NCBI RefSeq assembly: GCF_000186865.1
Contig: NW_008705569.1
Location: 1,356,585 to 1,412,503 of the forward strand
Reading direction: 5' to 3'
Origin: Aureococcus anophagefferens
Taxonomy: Eukaryota > Sar > Pelagophyceae > Pelagomonadales > Pelagomonadaceae
Length of the DNA: 55,919 nucleotides
The notes beneath the pieces were generated by a model. It worked only from the letters and a program-made list of their open reading frames with translations. It searched no databases and was not told the DNA's origin. Made by a program: the position numbers and the translations under genes. Below, one piece after another: positions 20,220 to 29,134 of the stretch. The number at the start of each line of letters is the position of its first letter. Position 1 is the first letter of the stretch.

Positions 20220-23170
20220 ATGGCGCCGGGCAGGAGCATGGTCGGCGCGGACCTCTACGACTGGGAGAACACGGAGTACCCGAAGTTCGAGCTGGAGAAG
20301 CTCAACCCGCGGGACCCGGACTTCGTGAAGAGCGACTTCACGGACCGGGACATCGTGCTCGCGCTGCCGCCGGCGCCCTACGTGCCGCCCGAGGACAAGC
20401 GGAAGCAGATCCGGCCCGGGACGCTGGCGAGCTACCCGGCGATCCTCTGCCCGCGGAACCGTACCGTCGGGTTCACGCGCGCGCAGCTCCAGGGCGCGCG
20501 CTTCGCGCGCGAGCTCGAGCACGAGCTGTCGTCCGACGGGTCCTGGACGCCGGGCAAGAAGCCCGGCGACATGTACGGCAAGCCCTGCTGGCAGAAGCGC
20601 GACTCGGGCTTCCGCCACGGCTTCCTCAGCGTCAAGGTGAACCGGAAGCTCGCGCGAAAAGCGGTGAACACGGCGACGCTGGCGACGGGCCAGCGCTTCC
20701 ACGACATCCTGGGCGCGCCCAAGTTCCGGCGCGACGGCAAGCGGGCGACGGCGCTGGAGCAGACGGCCGTCGACGACAAGTGGACGCTCTGCCACTTCCT
20801 CGTCCGCTACGGCAAGCTCGAGGCGCGCTGGGTCTGCGGCCAGCCCCACGAGTACAGCCACGGTTTTGTGTTTTCCGTGGGCCACGAGCCCTTCTTCGTC
20901 GTGGACATGAAGGGCGTCGGCCGGCGGCGGCCCGTCGTGTCGTTCGTGACGTCGCGGCTCTTCGAGAACGACCAGGTCTTCAAGCTGAGCAACCACGAGG
21001 TCATGTTCTACGCGACGTCCGTCGGCGACGGCGGCCTCTCGGACAAGCAGTTCCGCTACTGGGTGCGCGCCCTGCAGCACCGCACCTTCACGACGGAGGT
21101 GACGAAGTACGGCCCGGAGCCCGTGCCGCCCCGGGCCGTGCGGTCCACGAAGGACGGCCGGCCCGTCATGGGCGCCGCCGTCAAGATGCGCGTGAAGCAG
21201 ACGTGCGTCATCTGCCGCGCGGGCGCGGGGCCCTGGCACCCGCGGCCCCGCGTCTTCGCGCTCCCGCCGCACGGCCTCTACCACAGCGACGTCTGCTGCG
21301 ACAAGTGCGTCGAGAGGAACGCGGAGAGCTTGCTGATCGAGCGCATGAAGTCGGCGTCCGTGGACACGGACGCCATGCGCGTCCACGAGAGCGAGTACCT
21401 GTTCAAGCACCAGCACGCGCCGCAGCCCTTCGACTGGTTCGTGCCGGACCCGCACCCGGTCATCCGCCCCATCTCCGAGGACCACGGCGTCGGCGAGGCG
21501 GCGACGGGGCCGTCGCGCGACGAGGGCGACGGCCGCGCGGCGGCCATGTACGCCCACGACGCCAAGGAGGAGGCCCGGAATTTACCGGACGGCCCGAAGC
21601 GCGTCGCGCTGCTCGCGTACGCGGACACGTTGAAGCTCGCGGCCGCGGACGCGCGGCGCAACGTCTCCGCGGCGGCGGCCGTCGCGTCGGCGCTGCGCAT
21701 CACGTCCGTCGTCAAGGCGAAGGATCTCACCGTCGACGAGGACATCGACCTGGAGGTGCTGAAGGTCGAGTACATGCGCGACGCCATCGCGACGCGCGCG
21801 CCGCCGGCAGGGCAGCAAAAGGGTGCGAAATTCCCAACTTCAAAGGCTCATATCTCGGCCATTTTCCACTCGTTTCGGCTAATTCTTGGACGAGCGATCA
21901 TCTCTTGGAACGGTCTCGAAGCGTGGATGCTGTTTCCGGAACGCGCGCGCGCGGAACACTAACATTGAAGCGACGTTGAATCACCCTTTTGCTGCCCAGG
22001 CCCCCGGAGCACGCGGGCAACCGGGAGCGCTGGAAGTCCTTCGTCCACTCGAAGACGGCCGACGCCGTCGAGGCGCGGCTCCGGCGGACCCTCGAGGTCT
22101 ACTACGACGCGTTCCTCGACGACGCGCTGCCCCGGCTCTGCGGTGTCGTCGCCGCGAACGCGCTCGAGGACCACGCGGCGCTCCAGGCGAAGAAGCTGGC
22201 CAAGAAGATCAAGAAGTACGTCGCGGAGCTCGAGAAGCACGCGAACCACGCCGTGAAGATCGCCGGCACCGCGCGGAAGCGCGCGGACCGCTGCATCACG
22301 CAGTCCGACGGCGCGCTGAAACGCGCGCTGAAGGCCGCGCGCGCGGGCGGCTACGTCCCGCCGGAGCCCAAGAGCCCGCCGAAGAGGAAGGCGCCGCGGG
22401 GGTCCTACGTGCCCATGGACGCCGTCGCGCCCAAGGTCCTGAGCGACGAGTCGTCCCTCGACGACTCGCACGTGTCGCTCTCGGACGTCGGCTCGGGCGA
22501 CGACGACTCGGACGACGAGTCCGGCGAGGACGACGAGTCCGGCGACGAGGCGTCGGGCGACGACGAGGGGTCGGGCGACGAGGGGTCGGGCTCGGGGTCC
22601 GGCTCGGGGTCCGGCTCGGGCGAGGAGGACGGCTCGGGCGACGACGACGACGGCTCGGGCGACGACGAGGACGGCTCGGGCGACGACGAGGACGGCTCGG
22701 GCGACGACGAGGACGGCGACGGCTCGGGCTCGGGCTCCGGCGACGAGGACGAGGACGGCGGCGGCTCGGGCTCGGGCTCCGGCGACGAGGACGGCTCCGG
22801 CTCCGGCTCCGGGGACGGCTCGGGCGACGACGAGGACGGTTCCGGCGACGACGAGGGCTCGGGCGACGACGACGCCACCGGCGACGGCGACGAGGCGTCG
22901 GCCACCGGCGACGAGGCGTCGGGCGACCGCGACGGCTCGGGCTCGGGCTCCGGCGACGAGGACGACGAGGACGGGTCGAGCGACGGCGGCCACGAGGAAT
23001 CGAAGGAAGGGTCGACGGCCGACGAGGACGAGGACGAGGAAGACGGGTCGAGCGACGGCGGCCACGAGGAGTCCAAGGAGGGCTCGACGGCCGACGAGGA
23101 CGACGACGACGAGGAGGAAGACGGCGAGGAGGACGCGTCGACGGACGCGGACGAGCCCGAGTACCAGTAA
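20220..23170 (+). CDS. Unknown protein with Cys-pair motif and acidic Ser-Gly-Asp tail, split by an introner
   Basis: Exons 20220-21799 and 22000-23170, phase 2, 916 residues. The N-terminal half is globular and unrecognised (DWENTEYPKFELEKLNPRDP; WTLCHFLVRYGKLEARWVCG; GHEPFFVVDMKGVGRRRPV). Residues ~320-365 have CVICRAG...HSDVCCDKC, two Cys pairs that could bind zinc. Exon 2 starts with a Lys/Ala-rich coiled-coil region, then a ~240-residue acidic tail of GSGDDEDGSG units ending in two copies of DGSSDGGHEESKEGSTADED. Such tails are disordered and often bind basic proteins or calcium. The intron is IE4 with a GC 5' site; the spliced junction reads DAIATRAPPEHAGN. It stops 12 bp from the convergent sulfotransferase stop. 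Confidence 0.65.
21808..21999 (-). mobile_element. Introner element IE4 (body inverted relative to host sense)
   Basis: 192 bp. Its ends in host sense are CAGGGCAGCAAAAGGGTG and CACCCTTTTGCTGCCCAG, but the internal sequence runs opposite to IE3/IE6 (GCGAAATTCCCAACTTCAAA comes first). Target duplications GCCGCCGG (21800-21807) and GCCCCCGG (22000-22007) match at 7 of 8 positions. Intron 21800-21999, 200 bp, GC-AG. The variant base in GGGCAGC is shared by both ends. Confidence 0.95.
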
Positions 23171-23182
23171 TGTGCTGTGTTG

Positions 23183-24250
23183 TTACCCCGCGGGGCACTC
23201 GGGGAAGACCTCCGGGATCGCGAGCGCCGGGGGCACGTCGGCCTTGATCGTCGGCGCGAGGTTGTCGTCGGGCACGTAGGCCGGGAACGCCACCGTCCGA
23301 TCCGGGAGCGGCGGCAGCACGTCGCCGAAGCAGGCCCAGTCCGTCGCGAAGAGCCGGCGGATCGACGCCTCGGCGGCGTCCGACGCGTCGGACTTGGCGA
23401 GGTCGCAGGCCGTCAGCGACCACGGGCTGCGGGCCTGCGAGCCGCGCATGTAGTGGACGCCCTCCAAGGCCTCCCGGTCAAGCTTGCTCCGGTTCGCGGC
23501 GCTGAGCCAGGGGCTCGGCCACTCGACGCCCGGCCGCGCCGCGCGCGCGCCGAGGATCGGGAGCCGGCCCGCGAGGTAGCGCGCGACGCGGTCGAGCGCT
23601 TCGACGCGCGCGACGACGGACGCCTCGGCCGCGAAGGCGTAGCGCGCGAAGGGCTGCACGTGCCGGAACTCCAGGCCGGCCGAGAGGCGGCCGAGGTCCC
23701 GGACGCGGCCGAGGCAGCCGAGCCACCGAACGAACTTGTCGACGCGCCGGTCGCGGCCGATTTGGTCGCTGGGCTTCGACGTGTAGTACGCCCGCTCCGC
23801 GTCGCTCAGCGACTCGTTCCGCTGGCAGAAGCGCTGGAGCGTGCCCGGCGCGGCGACGTGGTCGTAGCTCGCGACGACGCGCTCCACGGGATCGCGGACG
23901 ACGGCGACGACGAAATAGCGCGAAACGTCGACGGGGTCCGCGTCGCTCTCGCCGCAGCGGCGCGCCTCGCCGTACCAGCGCCGCGCGAGCGTGCAGTTGT
24001 AGAGCTTCGCGAGCGACTCCACGACGTAGCGCGACCCGGCCTTGTGCGGCGTCGCGACGAGAAGCTCGTTCTCGAAGGTCGTGAACCGCAGCGCGAGGTT
24101 CCGCACCGCGCCCGTGGCGCATCGCGCGGCGCGGCAACGCGCGATGTCGGCGCTGGTGCGCGTGGCGAATGGACGAACGACGGCTGCGTCGTCGCATTTT
24201 GCGGTCGCGCGGTGGGCGAGGAGGAGGAGCCGGACGAGCAGTCGTTCCAT
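23183..24250 (-). CDS. Sulfotransferase-family protein (carbohydrate type, Golgi)
   Basis: 355 residues. Sulfotransferases move sulfate from PAPS to sugars or proteins in the Golgi lumen. The 5'-phosphosulfate loop is VATPHKAGSRYVVESLAKLY (residue ~66) and the 3'-phosphate site is VVAVVRDPVERVVASY (residue ~113), where RDP-x-x-R-x-x-S is diagnostic of the heparan-sulfate/Sulfotransfer_2 clan. A hydrophobic N-terminus (MERLLVRLLLLAHRAT) can serve as signal anchor. Multiple cysteines and NCT/NES/NRS glycosylation sites fit a luminal enzyme. Marine algae make abundant sulfated polysaccharides, so cell-wall or mucilage sulfation is a reasonable inference. Confidence 0.8.
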   Translation of the reverse strand: MERLLVRLLLLAHRATAKCDDAAVVRPFATRTSADIARCRAARCATGAVRNLALRFTTFENELLVATPHKAGSRYVVESLAKLYNCTLARRWYGEARRCGESDADPVDVSRYFVVAVVRDPVERVVASYDHVAAPGTLQRFCQRNESLSDAERAYYTSKPSDQIGRDRRVDKFVRWLGCLGRVRDLGRLSAGLEFRHVQPFARYAFAAEASVVARVEALDRVARYLAGRLPILGARAARPGVEWPSPWLSAANRSKLDREALEGVHYMRGSQARSPWSLTACDLAKSDASDAAEASIRRLFATDWACFGDVLPPLPDRTVAFPAYVPDDNLAPTIKADVPPALAIPEVFPECPAG

Positions 24251-24924
24251 CGCATCGCCGGCGTCTCTCTGGGCAGCCTTATCGCATCACCGGTGTCTCT
24301 CGGGCAGCCTTATCGCATCCTCAACGCAGTGGCCGGACTCGGGCAGCCTTATCGCTTCATTATCGCGACCACTGGACCGTCTCCGGCGCTCACACGCGCG
24401 CCCCATCGCACGTGTTGAAGCCGCACTTGTGACATCAACATCCCGTGTCGATGACGCCTTCTCGCCATCCTTGCAAGGGCAGGCGAAAAAAGCAGCCAGC
24501 CGCCCGGGGTCGACCCAGCCAGCCAGCCAGGGACGTCCGGTCCACGAAACGACCCCTCGCTACAACCTCTACAACGCGCGCCTACGGCGCGCCGCGCCGT
24601 CCTGGGGCGGCTGCGGCGACCGGCTGGCCGCCGGCCACGCGCGTCGGCGCTCGCGCTTCCGTCACCCCCGGCGGCCACTCCGGGCGCCTAACTAGATTTT
24701 GACATGATTCCCGAGCGAAAATCGCAAGATTTGGACATGCAACGTCTACATTGAAGAAATGGGTGGCTGCCAGCGACCGAGCCAGCCAGCCAGCCAACAT
24801 TTACCTTGCGGTCTGCCAAACCGTCCCCGGGTTGAGGGTTGTTAACATTATCTTAGACTGCCCTAGATCCTTGAGGACCGAGAGCGCGTGCATCCCGCGA
24901 CACGATGTCCACCGCGCGGTAGCA
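24251..24924. other. 674-bp divergent promoter region with repeats
   Basis: Lies between the sulfotransferase (-) and MFS (+) starts. It holds three direct copies of GGGCAGCCTTATCGC (24271-24285, 24302-24316, 24341-24355), two (CAGC)n tracts (near 24515-24530 and 24780-24798), and an AT-rich island (about 24690-24760). No convincing ORF. It is the longest promoter-like gap with a clear repeated motif in the window. Confidence 0.5.
24271..24355 (+). repeat. Three direct copies of GGGCAGCCTTATCGC
   Basis: 15-mers at 24271, 24302 and 24341 (starts 31 and 39 bp apart), beginning 21 bp from the sulfotransferase ATG. Flanking bases are partly shared (TCTCTSGGGCAGCC), so they arose by duplication or are reiterated binding sites. 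Confidence 0.7.
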
Positions 24925-26442
24925 ATGTGCCCGCCCTCCCCGTGTAACGGCGGCGGGCCCTGGCGCCCCGGGCGTCCGGCGCACGAGCGCTCCGGTCTCG
25001 CCGGCGGCCCGCGCCCGGCGAAGTACGGCCGCCTGCCCCACGTCGTCGTCGACCGGCGCCACCCGCGGGTGCCCGAGCGGCGCTGGTGGCTGCTCATGCT
25101 CCTGGCGCTCGTGCCCTTTGGGGGCCACTTCTTCAAGAACGCCCTGAGCGCCCTGCAGCCGTTCCTGCCGCTGTCCGCGACGCAGTACGGCGCGCTGCAT
25201 TCCACCTTCGCGCTCCCGAACGCGACGATCGCGCCCATGCTCGGCGGGCTCCTGTACGACTCGGCCCAGCTCCGGCGCTGGGCGACGCCCATCTTCGCGC
25301 TGCTGGCCTTCTGCGGCGGCGTGCTCTGCGTCGGCGGTCTCGGATTGGACGACCTGGCGCTCACGTACGCGGGCGGCGTCACCTTAGGTTTGGGCCAGGG
25401 CTGCGTCGTCGTCGCCTGCCGCGCCATCGCGTCGACCTTCTCCCACGCGGCCTTCGCCCAGGGGCTCTTGGCCGGCGTGGCGAACCTGGCGTCGTTCCTG
25501 GCCAAGTCCGGCGCGGCGCCCGTCGCCGCGAGCTTCGACCTCGGCACGTCGTTGCTGGTCATGGTCGCCGCGCAGGGGCTGAGCCTCACGGCGTCCTTCT
25601 TCCAGGGCGCCTTCGCGCGGAAGAAGCGGCCCCACCACTTCCGGCGCCGGAACCGCACGTGGTGGCACAAGCTCCGGTTCTTACGAACCGAACGGTTCTG
25701 GCTCGTGGCTTTGGCGCACGGCGTCTTCGTCTGCGGCTTCAAGGTCTTCGAGAACTTCTCGTCGATCATCCTCGTGCGCGCCTACGGCTTCAACCCGGAG
25801 AAGGCGGGCTTCATCGCGTCCGTCGTGCCCCTCGCGTCCATCTTCCTCGCGCCGTTGGCGGGGTTACTGTCGGATCGATCGAAGACGCAGCTTCCGTGCG
25901 TGGCCGCCATGGTCCTGGCCATCGGCGCCTTCGGCGTCCTGTCCCTGCCGCCGCAGGACGTCGACGAGGCGTCGGGGCCGTCGTCGGCGCCGCTGCCCGT
26001 GCTGGCCATCGCCGTGTCGCACGCGGTGCTTCCCACGCTATTGCTGGCCAAGGTGCGGGGCACGGTGAACCCGGCGAACGTCGGCGCGGCCTTCGGCGCC
26101 TGCGAGTTCGTCGTGGCCTGCGGGAACGTCGTCGCGAACGTCCTCTTCTCCTGGGTCCACGGCAACACGGAGGCCAACGAGGCGCTCTACCTGCTGCTCG
26201 CGATCGTCGTCGTCGGGCTCCTGCTGTTCCTGCGGCTGTTGGCCGTGGGAGAACTGGAAGAGCCGCCGGGCGACGACACGCCGCGGCTCGAGCCGCTCCA
26301 GGTCGACGCGGAGAACGCGCCGTCGAAGCTCGAGCTCGACGCGGCGCGGCTGCGGCCCGAGGACGACTCCGCGTCGACGGCGTCCGAGTCGACGGACGAC
26401 TCGGACCGCGTCCGACCGCTCACGCCGCGGCTCTGGCCCTGA
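24925..26442 (+). CDS. Major facilitator superfamily transporter (MFSD1-like)
   Basis: 505 residues from the only ATG in frame (24925). About 11-12 membrane helices are visible, e.g. WWLLMLLALVPFGGHFF, TPIFALLAFCGGVLCVGGL, FWLVALAHGVFVCGFKVF, AGFIASVVPLASIFLAPLAG and LYLLLAIVVVGLLLFLRLL. The first repeat has an MFSD1-like LHSTFALPNATIAPMLGGLLYD segment (related proteins read 'LYS..NV...GGFLID'), and GLLSDRSKT is the mid-protein loop 8-9 motif. A basic central loop (KKRPHHFRRRNR) separates the halves, and the C-terminus is acidic and cytosolic. Substrate unknown; MFSD1 relatives export dipeptides from lysosomes. Confidence 0.75.
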   Translation: MCPPSPCNGGGPWRPGRPAHERSGLAGGPRPAKYGRLPHVVVDRRHPRVPERRWWLLMLLALVPFGGHFFKNALSALQPFLPLSATQYGALHSTFALPNATIAPMLGGLLYDSAQLRRWATPIFALLAFCGGVLCVGGLGLDDLALTYAGGVTLGLGQGCVVVACRAIASTFSHAAFAQGLLAGVANLASFLAKSGAAPVAASFDLGTSLLVMVAAQGLSLTASFFQGAFARKKRPHHFRRRNRTWWHKLRFLRTERFWLVALAHGVFVCGFKVFENFSSIILVRAYGFNPEKAGFIASVVPLASIFLAPLAGLLSDRSKTQLPCVAAMVLAIGAFGVLSLPPQDVDEASGPSSAPLPVLAIAVSHAVLPTLLLAKVRGTVNPANVGAAFGACEFVVACGNVVANVLFSWVHGNTEANEALYLLLAIVVVGLLLFLRLLAVGELEEPPGDDTPRLEPLQVDAENAPSKLELDAARLRPEDDSASTASESTDDSDRVRPLTPRLWP

Positions 26443-26489
26443 CGAGGGGCCGAGGGCGCTAAGCTTGGAAAATCTGTTGTGCCGGGGGG

Positions 26490-28242
26490 CTAAAGCTCCT
26501 TTAGGTGGGGCGTCGGCCGGACGGCCTCGGCGACGCGGACGCCCTCGGGCTTCTCGCGCCGGTCGTGGCGCAGGCTCGGCGCGTAGGACGCGCCGCCGGA
26601 GAAGTTGGCGAGGATGTCCACGAGCCAGGCCGGCGGCTCGGGCACGGCGCCGTGGCCGCAGGCCGCGAGGTGCCGCGTCACGGCGACGTAGCCCGACGCG
26701 ACGAGGTGCGCCCGCGCCCGGTCGTCGAGGTTGAAGTCGCCCGCGGAGATGTCGAAGGGGTCGATCTTCACGACGTCGAGCGTCGGGTGGTCCGCGGGCA
26801 GCGCGTTCGGCGAATCCGCGCCGAACGTCACGAGGTCCACCAACTGGCTCCCGAACTCCATGAGGCCCGCGAAGCCCCGCGTGTTCAGCTTCGGCTTCTT
26901 CGCCTGCTCCTCGTCGTCGGGCCCGCCGGGCAGCGAGAGGAGCGGGATGCCGAAGAGGCCCCGGTTCGGCGCTTTGGTGGTGGTCGTGGTCCGCGCGGAC
27001 CGGTTGTCGTCTTCGATGCGGTCCGACAGGATCCTGTCGTAGACGCGCTCGGGCCCGCGGATCGACAGGGCGAGCACGGCGCGCGCGCGGAAGGGCGCGA
27101 AGAAGGACCGCAGCCGGTCGCGCGCGTGCTTCTTCCGCCGCGTCACGCCCCAGGTCCCGAAGGCGTCCCAGGGGATGTTCCGCAGCAGGCCGCCGTCGAC
27201 GAACAGGCGGCCGCCCAGGACGACGGGCGGGTACACGAACGGAATGGCCGACGACGCCCGCACCGCCGACGCGACGGACACGTTCGCCGCGGTCTCCGCG
27301 TCGAGCCACGCCTGGGGCAGGAAAAGGGGTTTCCCAACTTCAAAGGCTCCTCTCTCGGCCGGTTTCCGCTCGTTTCGGCTGATTTCTGGACGGGCGATTA
27401 TCTCTCGGAGCGCTCTCGAAGCGTGGATCATTTCTCTGCAACGATCGCGCGCGGCACACTCAAGTTGAATCGAACTTGAATCACCCCTTTCCCGCGTCGA
27501 GCCACGCGTGCCTCCCGGCGGTGATGTCCGTCGCCGACAGCCGCAGCCGCGTCTTCTTCCTCTTCTCCAGGTCGCCGAAGGTGATGTTCGGGCCCACCGT
27601 TTTCGAGAGTAATTGGCGCATGCGGAGCTCGATCTCGTCGCCCTTGAACCAGCCGTAGTTCCGCTGCAGGCGCCCGACGTTCGCCACGGGGTTCGACCCG
27701 TCCATGAGCTTCTCGAAGGGGAAGTTCAGCAGGTACTCCGTGACGTCGCGCGCCGGCGCCCGCGCGGCCATGAGGGCGCCCATCATGGACCCGGCCGACG
27801 TGCCCGCGAACGCGTGGATGCGCTTGGACTTCAAAAGCCCGAAGGCCTCGAGCGCGGCGGCCGCGCCGCCGTAGGCGATGCCCTTGACGCCGCCGCCCTC
27901 CAAGATCAGGGCGCCGTAGGGCCGCACGGCGCAGTCGCGCGGCCGGCCGCGCAGCGCGTTGTAGAAGCCGAGGAACCGCATGTTCCAGCAAAACACCCAG
28001 AACAGGTAGCACGCGAAAACCGCGCCGCCGGCCTGGCGCCGGAGCCGCGAGTTGCGCTTCATGTTGTTCCGGATGTCGTTGAGCTTCGCGCGCTCCCCGC
28101 GGACGCGCTCCAGCGTCTTCTCCGTGAGCGCGAGCCGGCGCCGCAGGTGCCGGTTCTCCTCCTCGAGGGACGCGTCCTCGGGCAGCTCCACGGCGTCCTC
28201 GTAGTGGGAGTCCTTGCCGCGCGGGCTCAGGATGGACCACAT
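26490..28242 (-). CDS. Patatin-like phospholipase, split by an introner
   Basis: Exons (minus) 27508-28242 and 26490-27311, phase 0, 518 residues. Patatin-like enzymes cleave acyl chains from phospho- or galactolipids or triacylglycerol with a Ser-Asp dyad. Visible: oxyanion GGGVKG (residue ~118), nucleophile elbow GTSAG (residue ~147) and the catalytic DGG in FVDGGLLRN (exon 2). The N-terminus has a coiled coil (EENRHLRRRLALTEKTLERV) and a membrane segment AVFACYLFWVFCWNMRF, so it is membrane-anchored. IE5 separates the Ser and Asp of the dyad; splicing gives RHAWLDAETAAN. MWSIL at 28242 was chosen over a longer Arg-rich extension. Confidence 0.85.
27312..27499 (-). mobile_element. Introner element IE5
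   Basis: 188 bp in host sense, ending CCTTTTCCTGCCCCAG. The 5' end has drifted (CGACGCGGGAAAGGGGTG). The 8-bp duplication GCGTGGCT is perfect (27507-27500 and 27311-27304). Intron 27312-27507, 196 bp, GC-AG, with GC from the duplication. It carries GATTCAAGTTCGATTCAACT and AGGAGCCTTTGAAGTTGGG as in other copies. Confidence 0.9.
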
Positions 28243-29134
28243 GGTCGTGCCGCGCCCGTGGCGCGTCGAGGTGCGCGCGGCGCGGCGCGCAACGCCGCGG
28301 GCGCGACGAACCAGGAGGCGGCGCAGATGGAGCTGTGGCACGAGTGCACCATGCCGGGCAACTTGCAGTCGCGCGCGGCTGGCTGACGAGCTCGATAGGC
28401 ACTGCTCTTCGCGTGTGGGCGCGCGTCTTCAGACGTGCGTAGACTTGGGGTCCGCCGAGGGAGCCGAGCTCGTCCATGCCAGTTCTAGAATTCTGTCTGC
28501 CGCGGCGTGGCGGCGCCGGCGGCCGCGGACGGGAGCATGACCTCGAAGTTGGTCACGACCGTGGGTTTGTCTTCGAAGTAGGCGCCACTCAGCGCCGCCT
28601 TGGTACCACGGGCCGCCCTTGGCCATGGCCTCGGTTTGGTTTCGCAATCCAAACGCGGCGGACGGCTCGTCGAGTCGAGAGACGACACGAAGAAGGACGG
28701 CGACTGCTACAACGCGTTCGTGACTGTGCAGTGTTCCAGCGCAGTCGGCGGCAAGTGGCGCTATCGGGCCGATGGCGGTAAAATGCCCGAGATACGGAAG
28801 TTCCTGCGTGATGTGATTTCAGCTGAAGGCTTTGTTGAAGGCCACGCAGTGCTAGACACGCCGGCGGAGCCACTTTAGCTGGAGCGGGGGCGGGATTAGA
28901 GCATGGCGGGAGAAGAAGGACGCCGCTGTGTATATTATGCGACCCATCGCGACGCGTGCGCGAGCCGCGCGGCCGCGCCGCGCGCGCGGTGCGGCAAAGT
29001 TCCAGCGCGCGCCGCCGGGGGTCGGCGGCGAGGCCACAGAGCGCGGCGAGCTGGTCTGCCGCCGGCCTCGTCGTCGGCGCCGCCAACAAGCTGGTCTGCC
29101 CCGCCGGCCTCGTCGTCGGCGCCGCCAACAAAAG
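28243..29134. other. 892-bp gap upstream of SF1 with possible gene relics
   Basis: No complete gene recognised. A plus-strand open stretch to the TAG at 28878 reads DDTKKDGDCYNAFVTVQC and later MPEIRKFLRDVISAEGFVEG, and a minus-strand stretch (28485-28688) reads GAYFEDKPTVVTNFEVMLPS; either could be an exon or fragment. Codons in the former are less GC-biased than neighbours. The right end contains the 40/43-bp duplication before SF1. Confidence 0.35.
29049..29131 (+). repeat. 40/43-bp tandem duplication just before the SF1 start
   Basis: Two copies of a unit starting AGCTGGTCTGCC and ending GGCGCCGCCAACAA (29049-29088 and 29089-29131), differing by a 3-base insertion. The second copy ends 4 bases before the SF1 ATG at 29135, so the 5' leader, or an N-terminal extension if the ATG at 28937 is used, is duplicated. 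Confidence 0.8.

Noticed and set aside
22480..23160. Minus-strand Ser/Pro-rich or Arg-rich ORFs
   Set aside because: Complements of the GSGDDE repeat in the real plus-strand gene.
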